This document shows positions 8,110 to 15,969 of a stretch of 64,000 nucleotides of DNA, piece by piece; the first letter of the stretch is position 1, and the number at the start of each line of letters is the position of its first letter. A model generated the notes under the pieces. The model made no database searches. It saw nothing but the letters and a program-made list of their open reading frames with translations, and was not told where the DNA came from. The translations under genes were made by a program, and so were the position numbers. This DNA comes from Eggerthellaceae bacterium (GTDB lineage: Bacteria; Actinomycetota; Coriobacteriia; Coriobacteriales; Eggerthellaceae): positions 1-64,000 of the forward strand of contig SUUI01000009.1 of assembly GCA_015062605.1 (NCBI GenBank), given 5' to 3'.

Positions 8110-8565
8110 TTATGCCCGTCCGCTGCTTCCAAAACCGCCGCTTCCCCGATCGGTCTTATCGATGCTATCTACCGGAATGAAAGAAACCAGCGGATACGGA
8201 ATGATCATCAACTGCGCAATGCGGTCGCCTTTCGAGAATTCGAAACGCTTAGTTAAATCAGTGTTGAGCAGGCTTACCATAATCTCGCCACGATATGAAC
8301 TATCGATAAGCCCAGGTGCATTCAGAACCGTAATACCGTGATGTACAGCTAAGCCGCTCCTAGGAAGTACTAATCCGGCATAACCTTCTGGAATGGCCAT
8401 GGAAAAGCCACATGGTATAAGCATGCGCATTCCCGGTTCGATAACGCCATCGCACGCAGCGCGAAGATCCGATGCTGCATCGCCATCATGCGCATACGCA
8501 GGACAATAGCTATCCGGATCATCCGATACGAAGGGCACGTCGATATGCGTAATAGCCTGGTTCAT
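8110..8565 (-). CDS. dut: dUTP diphosphatase
   Basis: A 151-residue trimeric dUTPase. It hydrolyses dUTP to dUMP and pyrophosphate, keeping uracil out of DNA and supplying thymidylate synthesis. The ordered family motifs are visible: AASDLRA (I), PRSGLAVHHGI (II), LNAPGLIDSSYRGE with the catalytic Asp (III), GDRIAQLMI (IV), and DRGSGGFGSSG at the C-terminus (V). Full length for the family. Its ATG overlaps the nrdR stop by one base, so the two are translationally coupled. Pairing with nrdR puts control of dNTP pools in one operon. Confidence 0.97.
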   Translation of the reverse strand: MNQAITHIDVPFVSDDPDSYCPAYAHDGDAASDLRAACDGVIEPGMRMLIPCGFSMAIPEGYAGLVLPRSGLAVHHGITVLNAPGLIDSSYRGEIMVSLLNTDLTKRFEFSKGDRIAQLMIIPYPLVSFIPVDSIDKTDRGSGGFGSSGRA

Positions 8566-9011
8566 TACTTGATTTCCTCAAGCGCTCGGGCGAATTCCTC
8601 GATGTTCTGGAAATCCTTATACACGCTTGCAAAGCGAACATAAGCAACATCATCGATTTCAGCGAGCTGCGAGAGAGCCATCTCACCAAGCTCAGTTGAT
8701 TTCACCTCATTACTCGAACGATTTCGAAGCTCAGCTTCGATATGGTCGATTAGGCGCTCTAAAGTTGCAGACGGAACAGGACGTTTAGCACATGCTATAA
8801 GCAAACCTCGGAACAGCTTATTGCGATCATATGCTTCTGACGAGCCGTCGGATTTGATTACGATGAGCGGTGAGTCACCGAGGCGTTCATACGTTGTAAA
8901 CCTATGGCCACATGCAAGGCATTCACGACGACGTCGAATAGAAGAACCGTCCTCTGTTGGACGAGAGTCGACAACCTTAGACTCAAGATGATTGCAAGAA
9001 GGACAACGCAT
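8565..9011 (-). CDS. nrdR: Transcriptional repressor NrdR
   Basis: A 148-residue repressor of ribonucleotide reductase genes. Residues 1-35 are a zinc ribbon (CPSC at residues 3-6 and CLACGHRF near residue 31). Residues about 46-136 are an ATP-cone that senses ATP/dATP. I chose the ATG at 9011 over the GTG at 9017 because AGGAAGTG lies at the right distance and the family starts MRCPxC. Its promoter contains a NrdR-box-like palindrome, consistent with autorepression. First gene of nrdR-dut, with merR possibly third. Confidence 0.97.
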   Translation of the reverse strand: MRCPSCNHLESKVVDSRPTEDGSSIRRRRECLACGHRFTTYERLGDSPLIVIKSDGSSEAYDRNKLFRGLLIACAKRPVPSATLERLIDHIEAELRNRSSNEVKSTELGEMALSQLAEIDDVAYVRFASVYKDFQNIEEFARALEEIK

Positions 9012-9033
9012 AGGCACTTCCTAACTCAAGAAA

Positions 9034-9061
9034 TCTATACATACTATATATAGTATATCAA
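9034..9061 (-). promoter_or_regulatory. nrdR promoter with NrdR-box-like palindrome
   Basis: On the minus strand TTGATA (9061-9056) and TATAGA (9039-9034) have a 16-bp spacer. The 16-bp perfect palindrome ATACTATATATAGTAT (9041-9056) fills the spacer. It keeps the CTATATATAG core of known NrdR boxes, so NrdR would block its own promoter. Confidence 0.6.
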
Positions 9062-9129
9062 TAATACAAAATAGCGCCTGACGTTGCTATTTAATTATTG
9101 TAAAGGTACATATTGGGTACTAAAGAAAC

Positions 9130-9169
9130 CTTAAGCCCCTCCGCGTCTCTGCATACGAAGGGGCTTAAG
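9130..9169 (-). terminator. Rho-independent terminator of the SOS small-protein gene
   Basis: An 11-bp perfect stem (CTTAAGCCCCT and its inverse) with an 18-nt loop lies about 20 bp after the stop of the small gene. It is followed on the minus strand by a T-rich stretch. Confidence 0.75.
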
Positions 9170-9190
9170 AAGAATCGAATTCCCTATTGG

Positions 9191-9472
9191 CTATGCTCCA
9201 AAGAAAGCAAAAGAAAGTGCAGTGACCATGAACACGATCGCCGTGAAAACAGCTTGAGCCGGTGTTGCTCCATTGAATGAAACGCCCTTGATGCTTTCGG
9301 TTGAGAAGCTGTGGACCATCCAATCGAATAAGGGCTGGCGTGCATGTTTGCCACGATAATACGGCTGAGGCGTGATGCAATCCTCAAACGGGATCAAAGC
9401 ACACTCATGCTCCGCGGGGATAGGCTTAAGAGCCACCGATCCTGAGATGTATTGATTAAAATTTTTCTCCAT
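9191..9472 (-). CDS. SOS-controlled small tail-anchored membrane protein (unknown)
   Basis: A 93-residue protein I cannot assign to a family. The ATG at 9472 has a good ribosome binding site (GGGGAGA); an upstream in-frame start would run through the promoter. Residues 1-68 are soluble, with one pair of cysteines and a PQPYYRGKHARQPLF segment. Residues about 69-93 form a single C-terminal hydrophobic helix ending at the stop, so it is probably tail-anchored. It is divergent from lexA. Its promoter has a LexA box filling the spacer, so it should be induced by DNA damage. In other Gram-positives the gene at this position often encodes an SOS division inhibitor (YneA, DivS, ChiZ). This protein lacks their LysM domain and reversed topology would apply. 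The role is inferred from position only. Confidence 0.75.
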   Translation of the reverse strand: MEKNFNQYISGSVALKPIPAEHECALIPFEDCITPQPYYRGKHARQPLFDWMVHSFSTESIKGVSFNGATPAQAVFTAIVFMVTALSFAFFGA

Positions 9473-9495
9473 TATTTTCTCCCCTGCTCTTGCAT

Positions 9496-9509
9496 AGAAC
9501 CTTTGTTCG
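9496..9509. promoter_or_regulatory. LexA (SOS) box within the lexA promoter
   Basis: AGAACCTTTGTTCG fills most of the 18-bp spacer between TTGCAT (9490-9495) and TATAAT (9514-9519), the plus-strand promoter of lexA. Confidence 0.8.
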
Positions 9510-9514
9510 TATAT

Positions 9515-9543
9515 ATAATAAATCGAACAAAAGTTCATGTCAA
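9515..9543 (-). promoter_or_regulatory. Promoter of the SOS small-protein gene with LexA box
   Basis: Minus strand: consensus TTGACA (9543-9538), 17-bp spacer and TATTAT (9520-9515). The spacer contains CGAACAAAAGTTCA (9524-9537), a LexA box. This is a strong promoter expected to be tightly repressed. Confidence 0.8.
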
Positions 9544-9552
9544 CAATTTTTT

Positions 9553-9566
9553 AAAACATTTGTTCG
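9553..9566. promoter_or_regulatory. Third LexA box, upstream of lexA
   Basis: AAAACATTTGTTCG is the exact reverse complement of the box in the recA promoter (17570-17583). It lies in the lexA leader, about 20 bp before the start codon. Confidence 0.75.
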
Positions 9567-9586
9567 TTTTTATTCGAGGAGCAAAC

Positions 9587-10234
9587 ATGAGCGAATCATT
9601 ATCCAAGCGTCAAAGGGCCGTGCTTGAGAGCATAGAGAAATACATTAAGGAGAATGGTTACGGGCCTACAGTTCGTGATATTTGTGCCGACCTTGGCCTG
9701 TCCTCCCCCTCAACCGTGCATGTACATCTTAATTCCTTAGAGAAGAAGGGCTATATCAAGCGCGATCCTTTGAAGTCCCGATCAATCGTCCTTGCCTATT
9801 CGACTGAGGAAGATGAATCGCCGAAAGAACAAGCACAGATCATCACGCCTTCGTTCTCAAAGCTTCTCGACCTTCCCGTTGTAGGCGATGTTGCAGCTGG
9901 TACTCCAATTCTCGCCGAACAGAACATCACGGACACGATTACTCTTCCGACCGATATCGTCGGCGACGCCGCATCCTTCTTGCTCTCGGTACGCGGTGAT
10001 TCGATGGTAGAAATCGGCATCAACGACGGTGACTATGTCGTGGTCAAGGAACAGCCAGTTGCAAACAATGGTGATATCGTTGTTGCCATTATGGATGATG
10101 GAGCTACCGTAAAACGCTTCTTCAAGGAACAAGACCATATCCGCCTGCAACCGGAGAACTCAAGCATGGATCCAATCATCACACGTGATTGTTCTATAGC
10201 CGGCAAAGTCGTTGCGGTCTTCAGAAGGCTATAA
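9587..10234 (+). CDS. lexA: SOS repressor LexA
   Basis: A 215-residue repressor and self-cleaving serine protease. The N-terminal winged helix has its recognition helix near residues 28-42 (DICADLGLSSPSTVHVHLNS). The cleavage site is Ala-Gly in DVAAGTPILA (about residues 103-104). The catalytic Ser lies in RGDSM and the catalytic Lys in GATVKRFF. On DNA damage, RecA filaments trigger self-cleavage and relieve repression. I chose the ATG at 9587, which has GAGGA upstream; in-frame codons further upstream lie inside the promoter. Its control region has three LexA boxes, so it is autoregulated. The gene is on the opposite strand to nearly everything around it and converges on miaA. Confidence 0.97.
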   Translation: MSESLSKRQRAVLESIEKYIKENGYGPTVRDICADLGLSSPSTVHVHLNSLEKKGYIKRDPLKSRSIVLAYSTEEDESPKEQAQIITPSFSKLLDLPVVGDVAAGTPILAEQNITDTITLPTDIVGDAASFLLSVRGDSMVEIGINDGDYVVVKEQPVANNGDIVVAIMDDGATVKRFFKEQDHIRLQPENSSMDPIITRDCSIAGKVVAVFRRL

Positions 10235-10257
10235 AGTCTACGAAAAAGTTTAATAAC

Positions 10258-11229
10258 CTAGCGGGACATGCCACCGTTTGCGATTTCCAAGGCTGATTGA
10301 AGTACCTTATCGGTAACACCTTCATCAGCCTTGATCCATTGTATACGCTTATCGTGCCTGAACCACGAACGCTGGCGTTTCGCATAGCGATGTGTTGCGG
10401 TCTTAATCTGGACAATCGCCTCATCAAGAGAGATATCGCCATCAAGCACAGCAACGATCTCTTTATATCCTATTGCTTGCGGTGCAGTGATTCCCGAACG
10501 AAATCCTTTTTCAAGAAGGGTTTTGACTTCTTCGATGAGGCCACTCTTTAGCATTTCATCAACGCGCTTATCAATGCGATTTCTCAATACGATAGGATCG
10601 ATATCAAGGCCTAGGAGTATTGCAGGCACGAATTGAGAGATCGAAGATAGATGTGCGCGTTGATACGCGTAGCTCTCCCCTTCCTCGTAGAGCTCAAGAG
10701 CACGAATGACTCGCCTGCTATTGTTCGGATGGACCGCCTTCGCGCTTTCAGGGTCGAGTTCATAAAGCTTCTGCCACAATGACTGCGCCCCTGACTCTTT
10801 AAGAAGTGCCATGTAGCGATCTCTGATGGGATTATCGACTTGCTCCCCAGCTGGGAACTGGTAATCGTCTATGGCTGCCCTTATATAGAAGCCTGTTCCG
10901 CCACATAGGATGCATCTAGCCCCACGTGAGTCGATCTCCTTGAAGCAATCCCTTGCATACGCCTGGAACAAAGCGGCGGAAAACGGGGCACCGGGATCGA
11001 CAATATTAAGACCATGATGAGGAACGCGCATCTCATCAGGTAAAACCTTTCCGGTTCCAATATCCATGCCACAATAGATCTGCATGGAGTCGGCACTTAT
11101 GATCTCACCATCCATGCACTCTGCGAGCTGTTGTGCGAGTTCGCTTTTTCCAGAAGCTGTCGGACCGACAACGCACACGACTGGATAGTGCAGCTGAAGC
11201 TGATATTCCAACTGTAAAGCGTCATCCAT
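10258..11229 (-). CDS. miaA: tRNA dimethylallyltransferase
   Basis: A 323-residue enzyme that transfers a dimethylallyl group from DMAPP to N6 of adenosine 37 in tRNAs reading UNN codons. The P-loop GPTASGKSELAQQL (about residues 22-35) is followed by SADSMQIYCGMDIGTGK and by the DMAPP-site region HHGLNIVDPGAPFSAALF. Near residue 170 comes the RVIRALE segment. The length is normal. It lies 30 bp after miaB, whose product adds the methylthio group to the same nucleotide, so the two act in order in one operon. Confidence 0.96.
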   Translation of the reverse strand: MDDALQLEYQLQLHYPVVCVVGPTASGKSELAQQLAECMDGEIISADSMQIYCGMDIGTGKVLPDEMRVPHHGLNIVDPGAPFSAALFQAYARDCFKEIDSRGARCILCGGTGFYIRAAIDDYQFPAGEQVDNPIRDRYMALLKESGAQSLWQKLYELDPESAKAVHPNNSRRVIRALELYEEGESYAYQRAHLSSISQFVPAILLGLDIDPIVLRNRIDKRVDEMLKSGLIEEVKTLLEKGFRSGITAPQAIGYKEIVAVLDGDISLDEAIVQIKTATHRYAKRQRSWFRHDKRIQWIKADEGVTDKVLQSALEIANGGMSR

Positions 11230-11259
11230 TCCTATAGCACATCCTTAAAGCATCGCTGC

Positions 11260-12627
11260 CTAGCGAACGCTCTTAGGGTCTGCAGTACCCGATAAATACC
11301 ACGTCTTGCAAAGGTCGACATGAACCGTAATGAATCGGCCGCATAACTCATCGATGGTCATGCCCGAAGGAATCGGAGCATGAACGGTTTGATTGCCTGG
11401 AGTTCTTCCGGAAAGCAATGAAGGATTCCTCTTGGAAACTCCCTCAACAAGGACCTCGACATCGCAGCCAAAATCAGGCTGGTTAAGCTCAAAAGCGCGT
11501 TTTTGGACTAAATCGACAAGGCGATCGAACCGATCCTGGATCTCCTCTCGGCTTGCATTTTGCTCATATGTTGCAGCAGGGGTGCCGTTACGTTTGGAAT
11601 AAATAAACGTGAACACCTGCTTGTAACCTATATCGCTGACAAGCCTGTACGTATCGAGGAAATCCTCTTCCGTTTCTCCCGGAAAACCGACGATGATGTC
11701 GGTCGAAAGAGCTATGTTTGGTACGACTTCACGGAGTTTTCTTACAAGCTCGCGATAATGCTCGTGTGTATAATGCCTGTTCATAGCCTTAAGAATGGTA
11801 TTTGAACCGCTTTGAACCGGAAGATGGAGCGCCGGCATGAGCGCATCGATCTTTCCAAAAGACTCGATGACTTCATCGGTTAAGTCCTTCGGGTGGCTTG
11901 TTGCGAAACGGAGGCGCTCAATTCCCGTATCAGCGACGCGCTGAAGCACCTCAGCAAATCGTGGAGAGCCGTATAGATCGCGCCCATAGGAATTCACGTT
12001 TTGACCAAGCAGCGTGATCTCCTTAACGCCATCATCAACATATCTTTTCGCCTCAGAAACAATATCCTCGATGGTTCTTGATTTCTCACGACCGCGAACG
12101 TATGGAACAATGCAATACGTGCAGAAGTTGTTGCAACCGATCATTATCGGCAGCCATGCTGCCCAGGCATGCTCGCGCCTTTGCGGAAGGTCGGTTGGGA
12201 AGCTATTGGATGCATCCTCGATCTCGCATTGCGCCTTGCTGTCATCAATCGCCTTATACAGAAGTGCAGGAAGCGAATGGATGTTATGTGTGCCGAATAC
12301 CACGGAAACATGAGGCATTTGCTTTATGAGGCGTTCTCCATCACGCTGTCCGATACAACCGCCTATGGCAATCAAGCGCTTGGAAACAGGTGCATTCTCC
12401 CTAAGCGGGATGTTCTTTATAGATGCGACTTGACCGTAAAGACGGGTGTCAGCGGCTTCACGGACGCAGCATGTCATGAACACGACGATGTCGGCTTCTT
12501 CGACAGTCTCAACCTGCACAGCGCCAAGAGACTCCAGCATCCCATGGACGCGTTCAGAGTCGTGTTTATTCATTTGGCAGCCGAAGGTATGGATGCAAAA
12601 TGCAAACCCCGTGAAATCGATGTGCAT
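11260..12627 (-). CDS. miaB: tRNA-2-methylthio-N6-dimethylallyladenosine synthase
   Basis: A 455-residue radical SAM methylthiotransferase that converts i6A37 to ms2i6A37 in tRNA. It has the N-terminal UPF0004 domain with its own cluster cysteines (TFGCQMN, FMTCCVREAA, IGGCIGQ). The radical SAM motif CNNFCTYC (about residues 157-164) binds a second 4Fe-4S cluster. A C-terminal TRAM domain follows. The ATG at 12627 is preferred; a TTG two codons earlier is possible. It starts 12 bp after spoVS and precedes miaA. Confidence 0.96.
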   Translation of the reverse strand: MHIDFTGFAFCIHTFGCQMNKHDSERVHGMLESLGAVQVETVEEADIVVFMTCCVREAADTRLYGQVASIKNIPLRENAPVSKRLIAIGGCIGQRDGERLIKQMPHVSVVFGTHNIHSLPALLYKAIDDSKAQCEIEDASNSFPTDLPQRREHAWAAWLPIMIGCNNFCTYCIVPYVRGREKSRTIEDIVSEAKRYVDDGVKEITLLGQNVNSYGRDLYGSPRFAEVLQRVADTGIERLRFATSHPKDLTDEVIESFGKIDALMPALHLPVQSGSNTILKAMNRHYTHEHYRELVRKLREVVPNIALSTDIIVGFPGETEEDFLDTYRLVSDIGYKQVFTFIYSKRNGTPAATYEQNASREEIQDRFDRLVDLVQKRAFELNQPDFGCDVEVLVEGVSKRNPSLLSGRTPGNQTVHAPIPSGMTIDELCGRFITVHVDLCKTWYLSGTADPKSVR

Positions 12628-12639
12628 GTTCAATCAGCT

Positions 12640-12990
12640 CTAATCGGCAGTGCTGCGGGAAGCAGACTGCAACGATTCATCAATGGGGACACCATGCGAA
12701 TAGCGCGGCTCAACAGAAAAACGGATGGCCGTACGGTATTCACCATCAATGACGATATCAGCAAATGAAGGTGCACACACGAGCTCTATGCCGATTGGAG
12801 AAAGAAATCCGCGAGAAATAGCAATGGCTTTCACAGCCTGGTTAACAGCACCTGCACCGACCGCTTGGATTTCAACGAAAACGCCATCCTTAATCATGCC
12901 GGCGATTGCGCCTGCTACGGAAGCGGGAGAAGATTTAGAGGAAACTTTCAGACAACCAGCAGTCTGTCTTGGATCGGTTGGCGAAGACAC
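12640..12990 (-). CDS. spoVS: SpoVS-like nucleic-acid-binding protein
   Basis: A 116-residue protein with the compact Alba-like SpoVS fold over residues 13-95: LKVSSKSSPASVAGAIAG, then IQAVGAGAVNQAVKA, then DIVIDGEYRTAIRFSVEP. SpoVS affects septation and spore coat assembly in Bacillus, but homologues are common in bacteria that do not sporulate, where the role is unknown. The short N- and C-terminal extensions are polar. The start is a GTG with AGAGGT upstream. First gene of the spoVS-miaB-miaA unit. Nearness to rny and recA recalls the conserved ymdA(rny)-ymdB-spoVS neighbourhood of Firmicutes. Confidence 0.9.
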   Translation of the reverse strand: MSSPTDPRQTAGCLKVSSKSSPASVAGAIAGMIKDGVFVEIQAVGAGAVNQAVKAIAISRGFLSPIGIELVCAPSFADIVIDGEYRTAIRFSVEPRYSHGVPIDESLQSASRSTAD

Positions 12991-13067
12991 TATGAACCTC
13001 TTCTATTCGGTGCAACAACTAAACATAAATGATTCTGCATATAACGCGTTCGTAGAAGAACTTCCCT

Positions 13068-13096
13068 ATTGTATACACAAAGTACCTTAAGGGCAA
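13068..13096 (-). promoter_or_regulatory. Putative promoter of spoVS-miaB-miaA
   Basis: Minus strand TTGCCC (13096-13091), 17-bp spacer, TACAAT (13073-13068), about 80 bp upstream of the spoVS GTG. Found by eye. Confidence 0.5.
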
Positions 13097-13150
13097 ACAT
13101 CGCTTTCGTTGTGATTGAGCAAAAGGGCTGATGTACGCTGGTAAATGACC

Positions 13151-13165
13151 TTAGAGTTACTCTAG
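13151..13165. promoter_or_regulatory. Second copy of the MerR-type palindrome
   Basis: TTAGAGTTACTCTAG matches the palindrome before merR (8073-8087) in 14 of 15 bases, and the 16 minus-strand bases TAGAGTAACTCTAAGG are identical at both. It overlaps the stop codon of the GHKL gene and lies about 55 bp upstream of the spoVS promoter. Confidence 0.45.
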
Positions 13166-14269
13166 GAGTTGTAAAGGGATATCGATAGAAAGTTTTCCAT
13201 TGCGCTGTTGGGTTGAGATTTTAACCTCACCATCAAGATAATACTTCTCGGCAATTTCGGAAAACGCGTTCGAGGTGTTCGCAACTATCTTCGAGATGTC
13301 CTTCGGGGCGATATGGGGAATGTCGGAGGCCTTGCGTTTAAGGCTCTCCCTCTCCCCTTTTGCATTCTTGGCGCGCAACCCTCTTTCCGTCTCATCGCCC
13401 TCTTCCAATGCATGGGCGATCTTAAGTAATAGCGGTTCGACGGGCTTGATCTTCCCGCCTAAGATGCGACGTGCTGTCCTCTCGGAGAGTTCGAGGCCAA
13501 GCGAGCAGGCAACTTCAGCGAATTCCCTCGGATCATCCGTGCTCGACAAAAGCAAGGTGACCGAGAGATCATTTTCATCGGTAGAGAAGATGGCTTGCGA
13601 GGATTGAACGAAGGATTGGCCGCCCCAATACAGAGTCGAGGCTATCTCGCCAGGGCTGCCAAAGAATAGCTGGACCTTGGATTTCTGCTCGATGGCGAAT
13701 TCGCACATGGTGCGGATGATGTTCTTCGGGCCGCGCAACGAGATGGTTTGCTGCTCGGTATGCAGGAACTTCGGGAACGTCGATTGGTCGGTCTTCTCCG
13801 TAAGTTTCGAAGTGTCGGATTTAACGACCATGGCGCAACCCAATCCCGGTGAGGAATGAGTGACATAGGCCTCTTTCGCATTTGTCTTTACGGAATATAA
13901 GGCCATGCCACGGCCATGGACGCCCCATGAGTCCGTGATCATCGTTTCAAGCTTCGATGTAACGCGTGGCTCGAAGATGAGCTCATGCATATGGGACGGA
14001 ATACCCTCTCCATCATCGATGACCGTTAAGGTTCGAATACCACTCTCTTTCGAACTTGCAACGTATATCGATCGCGCATGAGCGTCGCGCGAGTTGCGAA
14101 GTAACTCAATGACGATATCCTCAGTACACCGTATGTCCTGTGCCGCTTGACGACGTTGAGCTTCATCGGTGCGTAAACGTACGAAGCCATCCCCAAGGTC
14201 CTCTTCGACCCGGAGATGGCTATCCGTACACGTAGCCTCTATGAATGACTGAAGCTCTAGGTCAGCCAT
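13157..14269 (-). CDS. GHKL-type ATPase of unknown function
   Basis: A 370-residue protein with a Bergerat ATP-binding fold over about residues 40-150. The N-box is ELLRNSRDAHA, the G1 box DDGEGIP and the G2 box HGRGMALYSVK, as in MutL, Hsp90 and histidine kinases. No phospho-acceptor histidine domain, sensor region or membrane segment is visible, so it is not a classical sensor kinase. The remaining residues hold a helical, charged region (about 285-330). It follows rny by 11 bp and is almost certainly co-transcribed. MutL- or MORC-like conformational switching in RNA or DNA metabolism is possible, but I know of no characterised homologue. Its stop lies inside a regulatory palindrome. Confidence 0.75.
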   Translation of the reverse strand: MADLELQSFIEATCTDSHLRVEEDLGDGFVRLRTDEAQRRQAAQDIRCTEDIVIELLRNSRDAHARSIYVASSKESGIRTLTVIDDGEGIPSHMHELIFEPRVTSKLETMITDSWGVHGRGMALYSVKTNAKEAYVTHSSPGLGCAMVVKSDTSKLTEKTDQSTFPKFLHTEQQTISLRGPKNIIRTMCEFAIEQKSKVQLFFGSPGEIASTLYWGGQSFVQSSQAIFSTDENDLSVTLLLSSTDDPREFAEVACSLGLELSERTARRILGGKIKPVEPLLLKIAHALEEGDETERGLRAKNAKGERESLKRKASDIPHIAPKDISKIVANTSNAFSEIAEKYYLDGEVKISTQQRNGKLSIDIPLQLLE

Positions 14270-14280
14270 GTTCTATTGTC

Positions 14281-15813
14281 CTATCTAGCGTAGTCGATTG
14301 CACGGCTTTCGCGAATTACGACAACCTTCACTTGGCCCGGATATTGCATTTCACTCTCGATTTGATGCGCAATATCATGCGCAAGAACCGTTGTGGTCGC
14401 TTCATCAACAACCTCAGGAGTCACCATAACGCGTACCTCACGGCCAGCTTGGATGGCGTACGTACGCTCAACGCCCTTATAGGAATTCGCAATCTCCTCG
14501 AGCTTCTCAAGGCGCTTGATGTACGCATCGAGCGTTTCCTTGCGAGCGCCAGGACGAGCGGCAGACACAGCATCGGCAGCTTGGACTAAAACATCGATGA
14601 CGCTGTTGGGATCGACGTCGTTATGATGGGCCTCGATGGCATGGACGATCTCGGGTCTCTCCCCGAAACGACGCGCAAGATCAGCACCAATAACCGCATG
14701 GCTGCCATCGACTTCATGATCGACAGCCTTACCAAGATCATGCAAAAGTCCGGCACGCTTTGCGGGAATGGGATCGAGACCTAACTCGGCAGCCATGACG
14801 CCAGCAAGATAAGCGACCTCGAGAGAATGGTTCAGGACGTTCTGACCATACGATGTGCGGTAGAGCAAGCGACCAAGGGTATGCACGAGCTCGGGGTGCA
14901 AATCGTGGATCCCCGCATCGAAAGTCGCCTTCTCGCCTGCATCTTGGATGCATTGGTTCACAAAGGCCTCAGCCTTGCCATACATCTCCTCGATGCGTGC
15001 AGGATGGATACGACCATCTGCGATGAGATTCTCCATGGTAACTCGACCGATTTCGCGACGAACAGGATCGAAGCACGAGATCGTAACGCACTCTGGCGTA
15101 TCATCGATGATGAGATTGGTGCCGGTCAACTGCTCGAAGGAACGGATATTACGACCCTCACGTCCAATGATGCGACCCTTAAGATCATCCGATGGGATGT
15201 GGATTGTGGATACCGTGACTTCAGATGAATGATCAGCTGCAACACGCTGAATGGCAAGCGATAAGATCTCGCGGGACTTCTTGTCAGCTTCGGCCTTAGT
15301 ACGAGCCTCGGATTCCCTGATTATGGCAGCAGATTTATGAGCAACCTGATCCTTCAAGGAACGAAGAAGCTCTTCTTTCGCCTGTTCGGAGGTCATGCCT
15401 GCAACATGCTCGAGCTTAGCTGAAACTTCTTTCTCAGCAGCTGCGATATTGCGTTCACGACGATCGAGCTGACCTTGCTGCGAGGATAGCTGATGTTCGC
15501 GTGCATCAAGTGCCTCGGCGCGTTTATCAATAGATTCCTCGCGTTGCGCCAAGCGATTCTCAGATGCCCTGATCTCTCGTTGACGTTCCTTGTTCTCAGC
15601 TTCAGCCTCTTGTCTGAGTTTCAAGGCTGCATCTTTGGCCTCGATGATAGCTTCACGTTTGGTCGTCTCAGCAAGGCTCTTCGCTTCGGAGACGAGCTTT
15701 TCGGCTTCTTCAGCAGCATGCTTTGTTGATGCATTGACGACGAATCTAGAAATAACATAACCGAGGATAATGCCTACGACGACTCCGATTATGATGTAAA
15801 CAACTGTCGGCAT
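14281..15813 (-). CDS. rny: Ribonuclease Y
   Basis: A 510-residue membrane-anchored endoribonuclease that starts mRNA decay. Residues 1-24 are a transmembrane helix. A long charged coiled coil follows (about 25-190). A KH domain (about 200-265) contains [15 protein letters not shown]. The HD domain (about 325-420) shows [12 protein letters not shown] with its metal-binding His-Asp. Length and order match the family. It is probably the main mRNA decay enzyme here together with RNase J and PNPase, both in this window. It leads a two-gene unit with the GHKL ATPase. Confidence 0.97.
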   Translation of the reverse strand: MPTVVYIIIGVVVGIILGYVISRFVVNASTKHAAEEAEKLVSEAKSLAETTKREAIIEAKDAALKLRQEAEAENKERQREIRASENRLAQREESIDKRAEALDAREHQLSSQQGQLDRRERNIAAAEKEVSAKLEHVAGMTSEQAKEELLRSLKDQVAHKSAAIIRESEARTKAEADKKSREILSLAIQRVAADHSSEVTVSTIHIPSDDLKGRIIGREGRNIRSFEQLTGTNLIIDDTPECVTISCFDPVRREIGRVTMENLIADGRIHPARIEEMYGKAEAFVNQCIQDAGEKATFDAGIHDLHPELVHTLGRLLYRTSYGQNVLNHSLEVAYLAGVMAAELGLDPIPAKRAGLLHDLGKAVDHEVDGSHAVIGADLARRFGERPEIVHAIEAHHNDVDPNSVIDVLVQAADAVSAARPGARKETLDAYIKRLEKLEEIANSYKGVERTYAIQAGREVRVMVTPEVVDEATTTVLAHDIAHQIESEMQYPGQVKVVVIRESRAIDYAR

Positions 15814-15854
15814 TTCTCACCCTTTCATTAAAACAATCCCAAATAAAACAAAAA

Positions 15855-15870
15855 CTGCATTGATATGCAG
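15855..15870 (-). terminator. Terminator-like hairpin between recX and rny
   Basis: On the minus strand CTGCAT-atca-ATGCAG is followed at once by TTTTTGTTTTATTT. The stem is only 6 bp. It could end the recA-recX transcript or act in the rny leader, because the candidate rny promoter is upstream of it. Confidence 0.5.
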
Positions 15871-15896
15871 CAGGATGACCCCACGTGGTCTCACTA

Positions 15897-15926
15897 TTCA
15901 TATTGATTTTTATAAATATATATCAA
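15897..15926 (-). promoter_or_regulatory. Putative rny promoter
   Basis: Minus strand TTGATA (15926-15921), 18-bp spacer, TATGAA (15902-15897), about 85 bp before the rny start. Moderate match. Confidence 0.4.
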
Positions 15927-15969
15927 TGCCACAATGGCACGTATCATCACTGCTAGTTACATGATAAGG

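Noticed and set aside
9452-9586. Upstream extension of lexA
   Set aside because: It would pass through both promoters and all three LexA boxes; the ATG at 9587 has a ribosome binding site and gives the normal LexA length.
12169-12768. 199-codon frame antisense to miaB
   Set aside because: No ribosome binding site or domain; the opposite strand has a clear radical SAM protein.
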